DNA from: Lysobacteraceae bacterium CU05-9
GTDB taxonomy: Bacteria > Pseudomonadota > Gammaproteobacteria > Xanthomonadales > Xanthomonadaceae
Length of the DNA stretch: 64,000 nucleotides
Direction: 5' to 3'
Assembly: GCA_007556525.1 (NCBI GenBank)
Contig: SWJS01000007.1
Location: forward strand, 84,791-148,790
Shown: one piece after another, positions 25,331 through 35,958 of the stretch
Numbering within the stretch: the stretch's first letter is position 1
Layout: each line of letters begins with the position of its first letter
Notes under the pieces: model-generated
What the model was told of the DNA's origin: nothing
The model's database searches: none
The model's input: the letters and a program-made list of their open reading frames with translations, nothing else
Program-made: the position numbers and the translations under genes

Positions 25331-27489
25331 GGCGTCACCGCCTCAGCCGCCGGCTCCTGCTTCGGCTCCTGCTTCGGCTCCTGCTTCGGCTCCTGCTTCG
25401 GCTTTTCTTCTTTAGCGTTTAGCCCTTCGCCTTGAGCCTTTTCTTTAGCCTTTAGCCCTTCGCCTTGAGCCTTTTCTTTAGCCTTTAGCCCTTCGCCTTG
25501 AGCCTTCTCTTCAGCTTTTTTCTTCGCTTCCGCTTCCGCCTCCACCTTCAGCCTCAGCGCTTCCGCCTTCAACCTTTCCTCTTCCGCTAACTTCGCGACT
25601 GCCACAGCATCCATCGGATTCGGCAACATTTTCGGACCCGGTTCCGCAGGCTTGCTGAGCATCCACGCGTCCAAAATCTTCCGCGCAATCGGCCCTGCCG
25701 TCGACGCACCGTAACCACCGTGCTCAACGTTCACCGCGACAACAATGCGTGCATCTTCAACCGGAGCAAAACCAACGAACAACGCCTGGTGACGCAAATG
25801 GATCGGCAGCGAATGCGGATTCATGCTCGCTGAGCCACGACGCGAAACCTTTTGGGCCGTACCTGTCTTGCCGGCGATTGGATAAGCCGCGCCGTATGCA
25901 AGCCTCGCACCTGTGCCCTGCACCATCGTCAATCGCATGCCGTCCTTGATCACATCCAGATACGCTTGATTGGAAGTGATGCGACGCTTCTCAGGAGACT
26001 TCGGCGCGATCCAAGGCTTCGAATAACCGGCGCGAACCTGCGACACCAAATGCGGCCGCATCAAGTGACCACCGTTCGCAATCGCGGCTGTGCCTTGTGC
26101 CAACTGCAACATGGTCGCGATCCAATAACCTTGCCCGATACCGGCAATGACGGTTTCACCGGAGAACCAAGCTTCCTTCGTCTTCGTCGCTTTGTACGTA
26201 GGCGACGGAACGATACCAGCATTTTCGCCAGCCATGTCGATGCCTGTTTTTTCGCCGAAGCCATACTCACGCATGTAACGATCGAACTTTTCGATGCCCA
26301 TGTCATACGCGAGTTTGTAATAGAAAAAATTCACCGAATCCCAGATCGACTTCCGGATATCCGTCCAACCCGAGCCACGGTGCGCATCGCGGTAACCACG
26401 GCGCTGACCGGGGATAAAAAACTCACCCGTCGAAAACACCTTGTAATCAAGGCCAATCTGCCCGCTTTCCAAACCGGCCAATGCAACCAATGGTTTGATC
26501 GTCGAACCTGGCGGACCACCACCCAGCACGTTACGATTAAACATCGGACGCGATGGGTTATCCATCAACGCGCGATACTCCGCATTCGGAATGCCGTTGA
26601 CGAACGAGTTCGGGTTGTATGCGGGCAACGACACCATCGCCAGCACTTCACCCGTGCGCGGATCCAACGCAACGGCGGAACCATCCATGTCACCGAATGC
26701 ATTGACCGCGGCTTGCTGCAAATTGATGTCGATGCTCAAACGCAAGTCGACGCCCGGCTGTGCAGGGACACGACCTAACGTTCGAATCGGCCGACCATCT
26801 ACGTTGGTCTCGACGCGGTCATAGCCAACTTTGCCGCGCAACAATTTCTCGTAGTAACGCTCGAGCCCGGACTTACCCGTGTGCGTCAGCGCAATACCTT
26901 CATCACCAAGGGCTTCCTTGTCCTTTTCGTCGATGCGGCCGACGTAGCCAATGACGTGCGCGAACAAATCGCCATACGGATAAAACCGCTGCATGTACGG
27001 AGTCACTTCCATTCCGGGAAAGCGGAACCGGTTCACCGAGAAACTTGCAATCTCCTCTTCGTTCAAGCGCTCCTTGAGGGTGACAACCTTGAAACCCCGT
27101 GAACCCTTGATGGCCTTGCGGAAATCTTCAATTTGCTCCGGCGTGAGTTCAACCAGTTGCTGCAAGCCCGCCAACCACTTATCAGGATCACCGGCCAAAT
27201 ACGGCGTCACATCCAGCCGGAAAGCCGGAATGTTCTGCGCAAGAATGACGCCATTACGATCGAGGATGAGACCACGGCCCGGTACAACCGGTCGCGGACG
27301 GATACTGTTCTGCGTTGACAGTGTTGAGTACTTGCCGTAACTCAGAACCTGCAACCGGAAATACCACAATCCCAGAATCAAGATTGCGACAATGACGCCC
27401 GCCATTGCGATGAACGTGCGGGCGCGGAACATGTCATTTTCGAGTGCTGCATTTTTGACGTTGCGGCGCGTGCGAAAAATCTTCATCAC
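25327..27489 (-). CDS. mrdA: Penicillin-binding protein 2 with repeat-built C-terminal tail
   Basis: A 720-residue transpeptidase of lateral wall synthesis, partner of RodA. One N-terminal helix (about 23-45) anchors it; the pedestal domain (about 60-230) contains GRGLILDRNG; the transpeptidase has Ser329-T-I-Lys332, an S-V-N motif near 400 and K-T-G in AGKTGTAQK. The usual PBP2 length is near 630; this one carries about 80 extra periplasmic residues. They are a Lys/Glu/Ala-rich segment, three repeats of KAKEKAQGEGL type and four PKQE units, before AAEAVTP. Start is GTG at 27489 (GGAAG 9 bases upstream) or the next codon ATG at 27486. mreD ends 3 bases upstream. Confidence 0.95.
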   Translation of the reverse strand: MMKIFRTRRNVKNAALENDMFRARTFIAMAGVIVAILILGLWYFRLQVLSYGKYSTLSTQNSIRPRPVVPGRGLILDRNGVILAQNIPAFRLDVTPYLAGDPDKWLAGLQQLVELTPEQIEDFRKAIKGSRGFKVVTLKERLNEEEIASFSVNRFRFPGMEVTPYMQRFYPYGDLFAHVIGYVGRIDEKDKEALGDEGIALTHTGKSGLERYYEKLLRGKVGYDRVETNVDGRPIRTLGRVPAQPGVDLRLSIDINLQQAAVNAFGDMDGSAVALDPRTGEVLAMVSLPAYNPNSFVNGIPNAEYRALMDNPSRPMFNRNVLGGGPPGSTIKPLVALAGLESGQIGLDYKVFSTGEFFIPGQRRGYRDAHRGSGWTDIRKSIWDSVNFFYYKLAYDMGIEKFDRYMREYGFGEKTGIDMAGENAGIVPSPTYKATKTKEAWFSGETVIAGIGQGYWIATMLQLAQGTAAIANGGHLMRPHLVSQVRAGYSKPWIAPKSPEKRRITSNQAYLDVIKDGMRLTMVQGTGARLAYGAAYPIAGKTGTAQKVSRRGSASMNPHSLPIHLRHQALFVGFAPVEDARIVVAVNVEHGGYGASTAGPIARKILDAWMLSKPAEPGPKMLPNPMDAVAVAKLAEEERLKAEALRLKVEAEAEAKKKAEEKAQGEGLKAKEKAQGEGLKAKEKAQGEGLNAKEEKPKQEPKQEPKQEPKQEPAAEAVTP
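25352..25399 (-). repeat. Four 12-base tandem repeats in mrdA (PKQE units)
   Basis: Four perfect copies of GGCTCCTGCTTC (plus strand) at 25352, 25364, 25376 and 25388. Being in frame, a change in copy number would lengthen or shorten the periplasmic tail of PBP2 by 4 residues without breaking it. Confidence 0.95.
25408..25506 (-). repeat. Three 33-base tandem repeats in mrdA (KAKEKAQGEGL units)
   Basis: Three 33-base copies start at 25408, 25441 and 25474. They are identical except for a C-to-G change in the first (TTTAGCG against TTTAGCC). Each encodes 11 residues, so changes in number keep the frame. Confidence 0.95.
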
Positions 27490-27492
27490 CGG

Positions 27493-27975
27493 TCAACGCT
27501 TCCAGGATTGCAAACGCAACGAATCAAGCGCCATGAAAATCAGCGGCCACAATGCAAAGCCAATCAGCGGAGTCACCCACGCAACGGCAGGCTGATTCGG
27601 CACACCCCAGAACGTATGCAATACAGTCGAAATCAATCGATCATTGAGGAGCACTGCCGCAATCACCAGCGCTTGTTGCGACAGCGGGAAAAACCGGATC
27701 CGCGCACGGAACTGCATGAGGATAAATGTGATGACGACGAGGCGCAGTGCATTTTCGCCCATCACACTCCCGACCACCAAGTCTTCAATCCACCCGAGGA
27801 AAAACGCGAGCGTCATGCTCACCTTCTCCGGCGTTTCGATGATCCAATACGCCAGCACCAACGCGATCCACGCCGGACGGAATGGCTGCAATACCGGTGC
27901 AATCGGCATCACCATCAACATCATCGCGACGAAAATGCTGATCCAAAAAATCCACGGATTCTTATCGCGGCTCAT
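27493..27975 (-). CDS. mreD: Rod shape-determining protein MreD
   Basis: A 160-residue inner-membrane protein with five hydrophobic helices, typical MreD size. Characteristic segments are RPAWIALVLAYWIIETPEKVS and GWIEDLVVGSVMGENALRLVV, where MreD proteins have the conserved GL/IxDL-x-G-x-x-G-x-x-A/L pattern. It works with MreC to link cytoplasmic MreB filaments to PBP2/RodA. It overlaps mreC by ATGA at 27972-27975 and is followed by mrdA after 3 bases, one tight operon. Confidence 0.94.
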   Translation of the reverse strand: MSRDKNPWIFWISIFVAMMLMVMPIAPVLQPFRPAWIALVLAYWIIETPEKVSMTLAFFLGWIEDLVVGSVMGENALRLVVITFILMQFRARIRFFPLSQQALVIAAVLLNDRLISTVLHTFWGVPNQPAVAWVTPLIGFALWPLIFMALDSLRLQSWKR

Positions 27976-28967
27976 GGCGTCACCTTCGGCTCAGCAGTGG
28001 CTTGCTTGGCGCGAATCTCGTCCAGCGGAGAAATCTGCGGCGTTTGCGGAATGCTCGGATCGCGGTTCAGCAACGGCGTCGCCGGCTTATCCAAATCCAC
28101 GGCCGGCACGGCGACCGGAGGTTTCGTAGGTACCGTGTTCACCAGCATGACTTGCAAACCACGGTCCAACTTCGCGGCAGGTTCCACATCACCCATCAGG
28201 AACGCACGCGAATCATCCGGCCTGACTTTGATGATGCGACCGACGGGCAACCCCGGCGAAAACCGCCCACCCAACCCGGACGTCACCACTACATCACCGA
28301 TTTTGATATCCGTCGAGAGTGGCACGTTAATTACGTCCAGTAGATTGTTCCGGCCACTTCCCGAAGCCATCAGACGGACACCGTTACGTTGCAGCATGAC
28401 GGGTACCGCGTGGGAAGGATCCGTAATCAACAAAACGGTCGAAAGGTTTGGTTGTACGTTGATGACTTGACCTAGCAATCCGCCTTCATCCATCACCGCT
28501 TGACCAACGCGGACACCGTCTTTCGCGCCGGCTTTCAGCAGAATGCGTTGACGTGTGGGATCGAGATCAACGTCAAGCACCGAGGCAATCGTAACGGACA
28601 TTCCGCTGCTTTGCGCCGCGGCGACCAATCCTGCCTCATGCGAGCGTTCCGTGGCGATTGCTTCTGCACGCGCCATGCGCGCGCGGTTCAACATCAACTC
28701 CTGACGGAGACGCTCGTTCTCTTTAAGCAACGAGTTATAAGTACCCGCATCGGTCGACACTTTGCGCGCCGCCGTCGAAGGCATTTGCGCAACCGCCCAG
28801 AACGGCTGCGCCATCGCAGTCATCTGACTGCGCACATTCGCCAGCCATCCCGATTGACGGTCAATGACCATCATCAACACGGACAGCGCAATGAATACCA
28901 GCAGTTTCAGTGTGTCCGAAAATTCACCGGTACGCGGAGCAGAGTTTGGACCGGAGAGATCGGGCAC
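27972..28967 (-). CDS. mreC: Rod shape-determining protein MreC
   Basis: A 331-residue bitopic protein: a cytoplasmic N-terminus, one transmembrane helix (about 23-40, LKLLVFIALSVLMMVID), a coiled coil (about 70-110, ENERLRQELMLNRARMARAE) and the periplasmic beta-rich MreC domain (about 125-275, AVMDEGGLLGQVINV and VVVTSGLGGRFSPGLPVGRI). The Pro/Thr-rich C-terminal ~55 residues are unlike the compact E. coli tail. MreC activates PBP2. The start is GTG at 28967; the ribosome site is weak, so a coupled or alternative start is possible. mreB ends 51 bases upstream. Confidence 0.94.
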   Translation of the reverse strand: MPDLSGPNSAPRTGEFSDTLKLLVFIALSVLMMVIDRQSGWLANVRSQMTAMAQPFWAVAQMPSTAARKVSTDAGTYNSLLKENERLRQELMLNRARMARAEAIATERSHEAGLVAAAQSSGMSVTIASVLDVDLDPTRQRILLKAGAKDGVRVGQAVMDEGGLLGQVINVQPNLSTVLLITDPSHAVPVMLQRNGVRLMASGSGRNNLLDVINVPLSTDIKIGDVVVTSGLGGRFSPGLPVGRIIKVRPDDSRAFLMGDVEPAAKLDRGLQVMLVNTVPTKPPVAVPAVDLDKPATPLLNRDPSIPQTPQISPLDEIRAKQATAEPKVTP

Positions 28968-29018
28968 AGTCTTACATCAGATTGTCAGGAGAGACGGAAT
29001 TGCAACGGGAATGTTCAA

Positions 29019-30137
<1,119 letters not shown>

Positions 30138-30183
30138 GGGAAATCCAGTACAATTAACACGTTTGCAACAACGGACATGAATA

Positions 30184-31119
30184 ATGGCAGCACTGATTTG
30201 CGGATCCATGGCGTATGACACGATCATGGTGTTTGAAGACCAATTCAAGAATCACATTTTGCCTGACAAGGTGCACATGCTGAACGTGTCGTTTTTCGTT
30301 CCGCGCATGCGCCGTGAGTTTGGCGGTTGCGCCGGCAATATCGCGTACAACCTGAAGCTGCTGGGCGGCAATCCGATCCCGATGGCGACGGTTGGTGATG
30401 ATTTTGGCCCATACCGCGAGTGGTTCGAGAATCAGGGCATCAGCCTCGATTACGTGAAGACGTTGAATGGCACCTTCACGCCGCAAGCATTCATCACCAC
30501 GGACCACGATAATAACCAAATCACCGCGTTCCACCCGGGTGCAATGTCGCGCTCCTTTGAGAATCACGTGAAAGACGTACCGGGCGTCAAGATCGGCATG
30601 GTCTCGCCCGATTCCCGCGAAGGCATGTTGCAGAATGCGGATGAGTTTTCGGAAATGGGGGTTCCCTTCATTTTTGACCCGGGTCAGGCCATGCCGTTGT
30701 TCAACGGCGAAGATCTGCGCCGTTTCATTGAACTCGCCGACTACGTGACCGTGAACGACTATGAGTCGAGCATGTTGCAGAACCACACTGGCTGGAACGA
30801 AGAAGAAATCGCTTCGCGCGTTAAGGCATTGATCTGCACGCGTGGTCCGCAGGGTGTTTCGATTTTTGCGGATGGCAAGGTTTATGAAGTCCCGCAAGCC
30901 AAGGAGAAGGCCGTCGTCGACCCAACGGGTTGTGGCGATGCATTCCGCGCCGGTTTGCTGTTCGGTCTCGACAAGGGCTACGACTGGGAAACGATCGGTC
31001 GCATCGGTAACTTGATGGGCGCGTTGAAGGTCAGCCATCACGGCACGCAGAACCAAGTGTTTACCTACGACGAGTTCAACGACGAGTTCGAATCGCAATT
31101 CGGATATCGCCTGAAGTAA
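30184..31119 (+). CDS. PfkB-family carbohydrate/nucleoside kinase (adenosine kinase-like)
   Basis: A 311-residue ribokinase-like enzyme. The N-terminal substrate motif is GGCAGNIAYNLKLLGG (about 47-62) and the ATP/catalytic motif near the C-terminus is DPTGCGDAFRAG, with catalytic Asp252. Proteins of this exact type in Xanthomonadaceae are annotated as carbohydrate kinase or adenosine kinase; the sequence NHILPDKVHMLNVSFFVP fits that group, but the substrate cannot be fixed by reading. It is followed after 2 bases by the 3-methyladenine glycosylase gene, so they share a transcript, and adenine salvage or purine damage would be one shared theme. The start ATG at 30184 is the first of the family-typical MAALICGS. 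Confidence 0.88.
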   Translation: MAALICGSMAYDTIMVFEDQFKNHILPDKVHMLNVSFFVPRMRREFGGCAGNIAYNLKLLGGNPIPMATVGDDFGPYREWFENQGISLDYVKTLNGTFTPQAFITTDHDNNQITAFHPGAMSRSFENHVKDVPGVKIGMVSPDSREGMLQNADEFSEMGVPFIFDPGQAMPLFNGEDLRRFIELADYVTVNDYESSMLQNHTGWNEEEIASRVKALICTRGPQGVSIFADGKVYEVPQAKEKAVVDPTGCGDAFRAGLLFGLDKGYDWETIGRIGNLMGALKVSHHGTQNQVFTYDEFNDEFESQFGYRLK

Positions 31120-31121
31120 GC

Positions 31122-31721
31122 ATGCGAATCATTCCACGCTCATTTTTTGCGCGTGATTCCCGTGAAGCCGCTCCTGAGTTAATCGGGAAGCGGCTTCATT
31201 TGCCTTCAGAGGGCATCATTGCGCGTATCGTGGAAGTGGAAGCGTATCGTGGCGCGGAAGACCCTGCAGCGCATTCCTACCGCGGCGAAACACCACGCAC
31301 TCGCGTCATGTTCGGACCTCCTGGCCACGCGTACGTCTATTTCAATTACGGCATGCACTGGGCGCTAAACGCGGTTAGCGGATCGCACAATGGGCACGGT
31401 ATTTTGATTCGCGCGGCGGAGCCGTTGGAAGGCTTGGATGCGATTCGTTCGCGGCGTCATACGGGACAGAAGAAACTGCCCAACGACTTTGAACTGCTGC
31501 GGGGTCCTGGCAATCTCACGAAAGGTTTTGGGATTACTGGCGACGATGGCGGAACGGACTTGTGTTCGATCGACTCACGGTTTTTCATCGAAGATGCACC
31601 GCTTGGTAACCACGTTGTCATCGCATCACCGCGCGTCGGTATTCGCGAAGCCGCAGACGCACCGTTGCGGTTTAGCTTGAAAGGCTCGCGCTACGTCTCG
31701 CGCCCGATTCCGAAAGAATAA
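31122..31721 (+). CDS. mpg: DNA-3-methyladenine glycosylase (Mpg/AAG family)
   Basis: A 199-residue monofunctional DNA glycosylase of the alkyladenine (AAG) superfamily, which removes 3-methyladenine, hypoxanthine and other damaged purines to start base-excision repair. Family blocks are present: RIVEVEAYRGAEDPAAHSYRG, with the catalytic Glu in VEVEAY; PGHAYVYFNYGMHWALNAV; and a C-terminal SPRVGIREAADAPLRF. The length matches bacterial AAG proteins. It is the last gene before a bidirectional terminator. Confidence 0.93.
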   Translation: MRIIPRSFFARDSREAAPELIGKRLHLPSEGIIARIVEVEAYRGAEDPAAHSYRGETPRTRVMFGPPGHAYVYFNYGMHWALNAVSGSHNGHGILIRAAEPLEGLDAIRSRRHTGQKKLPNDFELLRGPGNLTKGFGITGDDGGTDLCSIDSRFFIEDAPLGNHVVIASPRVGIREAADAPLRFSLKGSRYVSRPIPKE

Positions 31722-31722
31722 A

Positions 31723-31750
31723 AAACCCGGCACTTCTCAGTACCGGGTTT
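31723..31750. terminator. Bidirectional terminator between mpg and the M1 peptidase gene
   Basis: AAACCCGG and CCGGGTTT form an 8-base stem, with ACT/AGT pairs inside the loop. A-rich and T-rich flanks on both strands make it usable both ways; the genes on either side converge on it. Confidence 0.85.
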
Positions 31751-31772
31751 CTTGTTTGGATTGCCGCAGGCT

Positions 31773-33704
31773 TTACTTGCCTGCGTTGTCGATCGCCTTC
31801 TGCACCGAACCCGTCGTGATCGGGTGGTAGCTTGGCTTGGCCTTCGCGAAAATTTCCTTCGCCAACGTCAAACCTTCCGGCGTCTTCACCAACTCGTTGT
31901 AGATCGGCATGATCAACTTGCGACGGCCGACGCGTTCGGTGAACTTCGCCAACTCCGCATTCGCTGCCGTGTAACCACTGCGAACTGCCAATGGATACCA
32001 ACGCATCGCGATTTCGCCATTCGGTGTGCCGGTCAACTTGAACGCATTATCCAGAGCAGTCATTTGCTCAACGCTCAACTTGGTTGGCAGCTTATCGAGG
32101 AAGTAGCTCCACTCTTGCGTGATCCACTTATCCGTCTCAGCCTTGGCTGGCAACGTGCCATTCGCGATGAACGCCGTGCGTGCCTTATCGACGGCATCAA
32201 ACTTCGCGGAAACGGTCTTCGGCGCGTCCTTAGGAATGCCTGGCTCATAGACCCACTCATTCACTTCCGCCATCGTGACCTTGCCCGGATACTTATCGAT
32301 CAGGTTGGCCTTCATGTAATCGAGCATTTGCTTGGTCGAGATCGACTGGAATGCGAAATGATCGAAATAACCCTTCAAATAAGCATCAAAGGTTTCACGG
32401 CCAAAACGCTCCTCCAGGAACTGCAGGAACCACGCACCCTTCGCATAAACGGTCGCGCTCGAGCTGTCGTCCGGATTCTTCAGATCATCCGGCTTCAATG
32501 CAAGGCGTTGCATTTCCGGCTTGATGATCTTGTATTCCTGCGCAACTTCTTCGCGGTCGATGATGTTCTCCATGTCCTTCATTTCCTTGCCGTAGAGGGC
32601 TTCGGTAATGCGGCTTTGAACATACGTCGTGAAACCTTCGTTCAACCAGGCATCCTTCGGCGACGAGAACGTCACGAGGTTACCCGACCAGCTGTGCGCC
32701 AATTCGTGCGCGACCAATGCGACCAACGACTTGTCGCCCGTGATCACGGTTGGCGTTGCGAAAGTGAGTCGAGGATTCTCCATGCCGCCGTAAGGGAATG
32801 ACGGTGGCAACACGAGAATGTCGTAACGGTCCCAACGATATGGACCATACAACGCGCTCGCGGCGTCGATCATCTTCTCGGTGTCTTCGAATTCCTTCGC
32901 GGCCTTTGGCGCCATTGCAGGCTCAGCCCAAACACCACTGCGTGCACCGGTCGATTGGAACACGAGATCGCCAGCTGCAATTGCCAGCAAGTACGACGGA
33001 ATTGGTTGTTCCATCTTGAACGAGTAATCGCCGTCGCGTGCAGCCTTCGGATCGTTGTCCGCGCTCATCAGGACCATCATGTCCTTCGGTGCAGTCACGT
33101 GTGCGTCATACGTAAAACGAACGCTCGGCGTATCCTGCAACGGCACCCATGAACGCGCGTGGATCTGTTGCGATTGCGAGAACATGAAAGGCACCTTCTT
33201 GCCTTCCGTCATTTCCTTCGTCAGCCATTGCAGGCCACTCGCATCTGGCGACGTCTTATACGTGATCTTGACCTTGCCCGGTTGATCCGGCGTTTCGATC
33301 GTCAGTTTGCTGCCGAGGATGTCGTCGTTCGCAGCTTGGCTGAACTTGAGCTCCGTCCACTTGCCATCCTTCTCGCCTTCGATCTTCTCGATCGTCAGTG
33401 CGCGGGAGTCGAGCAAGAGTTCCTTCAGATTCTTGTTAATCCAATCCAGCGTCAGCGTTGCCGTACCGGAAATCACCTTCGCTTCCGGATCGACCTTGAG
33501 GTCCATGCTGATGTGCGTCGTCTTGACGTCGTTCGGTTGCGAATAGGAATGCTCGTCCACGACTTGCTCCGTTCCGCTCTTGGCGTCCGTCGCAGACGTC
33601 GTGTTCGGATCAGTCGCGCCGGTATTCGGCTGCTTGCAGCCAACGAGGAGAATCGCCGTCGCGAGTGCGGCCGATGTTACAAAAATGCGTGAAGTTGTGC
33701 GCAC
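31773..33704 (-). CDS. M1-family metallopeptidase, lipoprotein
   Basis: A 643-residue zinc aminopeptidase of the M1/leukotriene-A4-hydrolase type. The GTG start at 33704 (AAGGG 10 bases upstream) gives a lipoprotein signal, TSAALATAILLVGC (Cys23), so it should sit in the envelope. After a Thr/Ser-rich spacer comes the N-terminal beta domain. The catalytic core has the exopeptidase motif YGGMEN (305-310), HELAHSW with His333, Glu334 and His337, and the third zinc ligand Glu356 in LNEGFTTY. The C-terminal helical domain is complete. It probably trims peptides made by other secreted proteases, such as the S9 enzymes at 39274-43711. Confidence 0.93.
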   Translation of the reverse strand: MRTTSRIFVTSAALATAILLVGCKQPNTGATDPNTTSATDAKSGTEQVVDEHSYSQPNDVKTTHISMDLKVDPEAKVISGTATLTLDWINKNLKELLLDSRALTIEKIEGEKDGKWTELKFSQAANDDILGSKLTIETPDQPGKVKITYKTSPDASGLQWLTKEMTEGKKVPFMFSQSQQIHARSWVPLQDTPSVRFTYDAHVTAPKDMMVLMSADNDPKAARDGDYSFKMEQPIPSYLLAIAAGDLVFQSTGARSGVWAEPAMAPKAAKEFEDTEKMIDAASALYGPYRWDRYDILVLPPSFPYGGMENPRLTFATPTVITGDKSLVALVAHELAHSWSGNLVTFSSPKDAWLNEGFTTYVQSRITEALYGKEMKDMENIIDREEVAQEYKIIKPEMQRLALKPDDLKNPDDSSSATVYAKGAWFLQFLEERFGRETFDAYLKGYFDHFAFQSISTKQMLDYMKANLIDKYPGKVTMAEVNEWVYEPGIPKDAPKTVSAKFDAVDKARTAFIANGTLPAKAETDKWITQEWSYFLDKLPTKLSVEQMTALDNAFKLTGTPNGEIAMRWYPLAVRSGYTAANAELAKFTERVGRRKLIMPIYNELVKTPEGLTLAKEIFAKAKPSYHPITTGSVQKAIDNAGK

Positions 33705-33789
33705 AGAGATAAACCCTTCAGTAAACGGATATCTCTCCAGTTTACTGGGTTATGTCCTGCTCTGCCTTGTGCAAACGCACAACTGGGAG

Positions 33790-34566
33790 TTACAGCTTGT
33801 ATCCCGTGTGAATGGCGACGATGCCGGCGGAGAGATTTTTGTAATGGCTACGCTCAAAACCCGCTGTTTCCATCATGCCCTTCAGCTGCTCCTGCGGCGG
33901 ATGCTTGCGAATCGACTCCGCCAAATATTGATAGCTATCGGCATCCTGCGCAAAAAGCTTGCCCAACCGCGGCAACACCTGGAACGAGTGGAAGTCGTAG
34001 ATCGGCTTGAACCAGTCCTGCGTCACTTCGCTGAATTCGAGCACACGCGCTTGACCACCGACCTTGAGCACGCGGTACATCTCACGCAGCGCCTTATCCT
34101 TATCCGTGACGTTTCTTAAGCCAAACGCGATCGTCACGAGGTCAAACGAGTTATCAGGAAACGGCAACGCTTCCGCATTCATTTGCGTGTATTCGAAACC
34201 GTTGACCAAACCCTTGTTGATCATGCGGTCACGGCCAACGCGCAACATGTCGCCGTTGATGTCACCGAGCACGATCGTGCCGTCCTTGCCGACGCGCTCC
34301 TGCAACAAAATCGCGATGTCACCCGTACCGCCTGCGAGATCCAACACGCGATCACCTGGCTTCACTTGCGCCGTTGCAACGAAATACCGCTTCCAGACCC
34401 GATGAATGCCGAGAGACATCAGATCATTCATCAAGTCATAGTTGCCTGCAACACTGGAAAAAACTCCCGCCACCAACTTCTGTTTCTCATCCTTCGGGAC
34501 ATCGCGGAATCCGAAGTGGGTGGTGTTGTCGTTTTCTGGGGTGCCCGCAGGCTTATCGGTTGTCAT
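33790..34566 (-). CDS. ubiE: Ubiquinone/menaquinone C-methyltransferase UbiE
   Basis: A 258-residue SAM-dependent methyltransferase. SAM-binding motif [12 protein letters not shown] (about 76-87) and the UbiE-specific [25 protein letters not shown] and [11 protein letters not shown] are clear. The enzyme methylates 2-polyprenyl-6-methoxy-1,4-benzoquinol in ubiquinone synthesis (and demethylmenaquinol where menaquinone is made). It lies 15 bases after hslU, so it may be read from the hslVU transcript; no separate promoter is obvious. The first ~15 residues ([11 protein letters not shown]) are a polar extension. Confidence 0.96.
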   Translation of the reverse strand: MTTDKPAGTPENDNTTHFGFRDVPKDEKQKLVAGVFSSVAGNYDLMNDLMSLGIHRVWKRYFVATAQVKPGDRVLDLAGGTGDIAILLQERVGKDGTIVLGDINGDMLRVGRDRMINKGLVNGFEYTQMNAEALPFPDNSFDLVTIAFGLRNVTDKDKALREMYRVLKVGGQARVLEFSEVTQDWFKPIYDFHSFQVLPRLGKLFAQDADSYQYLAESIRKHPPQEQLKGMMETAGFERSHYKNLSAGIVAIHTGYKL

Positions 34567-34581
34567 GTGCGCATTATGCCA

Positions 34582-35958
34582 TTACAGAATGTAGCGGCTC
34601 AAATCCGGATCCTGCACCAGCTCACCCAGATGTGCATCCACATACGCGCGATCAATCGTCACGCTGTCACCGGAGCGATCCGATGCTTCGTAGCTCAACG
34701 TATCCAGCAAGCGCTCCAGCACGGTGTGCAAGCGGCGTGCACCGATGTTTTCCTGGCGCTCATTTACCGTCGCGGCAATTTCAGCAATGCGATCGATGGC
34801 GTCCTGTTCGAACGTCGCAGTCACACCTTCCGTCGCCAGCAACGCTTCGTACTGAATCGTCAATGCGGCCTTCGGCTCAGTCAGTATGCGGACAAAATCT
34901 TCCTTCGTCAGCGCACCCAACTCCACACGAATCGGGAAGCGACCTTGCAGTTCCGGAATCAAGTCGCTCGGTTTCGCGAGGTGGAACGCACCGGATGCGA
35001 TGAACAAAATGTGGTCGGTTTTGACAGGGCCATACTTGGTACTGACAGTCGAACCTTCCACCAAAGGCAGCAAGTCGCGTTGCACGCCTTCGCGCGAGAC
35101 GTCACCGCCGCCAACATTTTCGGAACGCTTGGCTACCTTGTCGATTTCGTCGATGAAGACGATGCCGTTCTGCTCGCAGTTTTCGATGGCTGCTGCACGC
35201 ACATCTTCTTCATTGACCAACGAACCCGCTTCGTCATCAATCAACTGCTGACGCGCAGCCTTGATCGTCAACTTGCGCTTCTTCGTGTTCGCGCCACCGA
35301 CTTGCGAAAACATCTGGCGCAACTGCTGCCCCATCTCTTCCATGCCCGGCGGCGTCATGATGTCGACACCGATGTTCACCGACGTTTCAATTTCAATCTC
35401 GCGATCGTCGAGTGCACCGCTACGCAATTGACGGCGCAACTTCGAGCGCGTGCTTTCGGTGTGATCGTCCTTCGTGTCTTGCGCAACATCAACGTCATTG
35501 GCGTCGAACGCAGGCGGCACGTATTTCGGCTGCGGGAGCAATGCATCGAGAATGCGATCTTCGGCGCGCTCTTCCGATTGCGTGCGGACGTGTTGCTTGG
35601 CTTGATCACGATGCATTTTGATGGAGGTATCCACCAGGTCACGCACGATCTGCTCGACGTCCTTGCCGACATAACCCACTTCGGTGAAACGTGTCGCTTC
35701 AACCTTCACGAATGGTGCGTTGGCCAATGTTGCCAGGCGACGCGCAATTTCCGTTTTGCCAACACCGGTTGGACCGATCAGCAAAATATTCTTTGGGATC
35801 ACTTCATTGCGCAGCGAGTCATCCAGCTGCGAACGGCGCCAACGGTTGCGCAATGCGATGGCGACGGCGCGCTTGGCGTCCTTCTGCCCGACGATGTGAC
35901 GATCGAGTTCCTGCACGATTTCCCGCGGCGTCATCATGATGTTCGAAGTGCTTTTCAT
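34582..35958 (-). CDS. hslU: ATP-dependent protease ATPase subunit HslU
   Basis: A 458-residue AAA+ unfoldase that feeds proteins to HslV. Walker [10 protein letters not shown] (about 67-75), pore loop GYVG ([18 protein letters not shown]), the intermediate domain (about 110-240) and Walker B ([10 protein letters not shown]), sensor region and C-terminal YIL, the tail that docks into HslV pockets, are all present. The ATG at 35958 overlaps the hslV stop (ATGA), so it is translationally coupled. A shorter start at MTPREIVQ would match some homologues, but the overlap favours the longer one. Confidence 0.97.
   Translation of the reverse strand: MKSTSNIMMTPREIVQELDRHIVGQKDAKRAVAIALRNRWRRSQLDDSLRNEVIPKNILLIGPTGVGKTEIARRLATLANAPFVKVEATRFTEVGYVGKDVEQIVRDLVDTSIKMHRDQAKQHVRTQSEERAEDRILDALLPQPKYVPPAFDANDVDVAQDTKDDHTESTRSKLRRQLRSGALDDREIEIETSVNIGVDIMTPPGMEEMGQQLRQMFSQVGGANTKKRKLTIKAARQQLIDDEAGSLVNEEDVRAAAIENCEQNGIVFIDEIDKVAKRSENVGGGDVSREGVQRDLLPLVEGSTVSTKYGPVKTDHILFIASGAFHLAKPSDLIPELQGRFPIRVELGALTKEDFVRILTEPKAALTIQYEALLATEGVTATFEQDAIDRIAEIAATVNERQENIGARRLHTVLERLLDTLSYEASDRSGDSVTIDRAYVDAHLGELVQDPDLSRYIL

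Noticed and set aside
30154..31098. A 314-codon minus-strand open frame opposite the PfkB-type kinase
   Set aside because: The plus-strand frame has kinase motifs and catalytic residues; the opposite frame has none.
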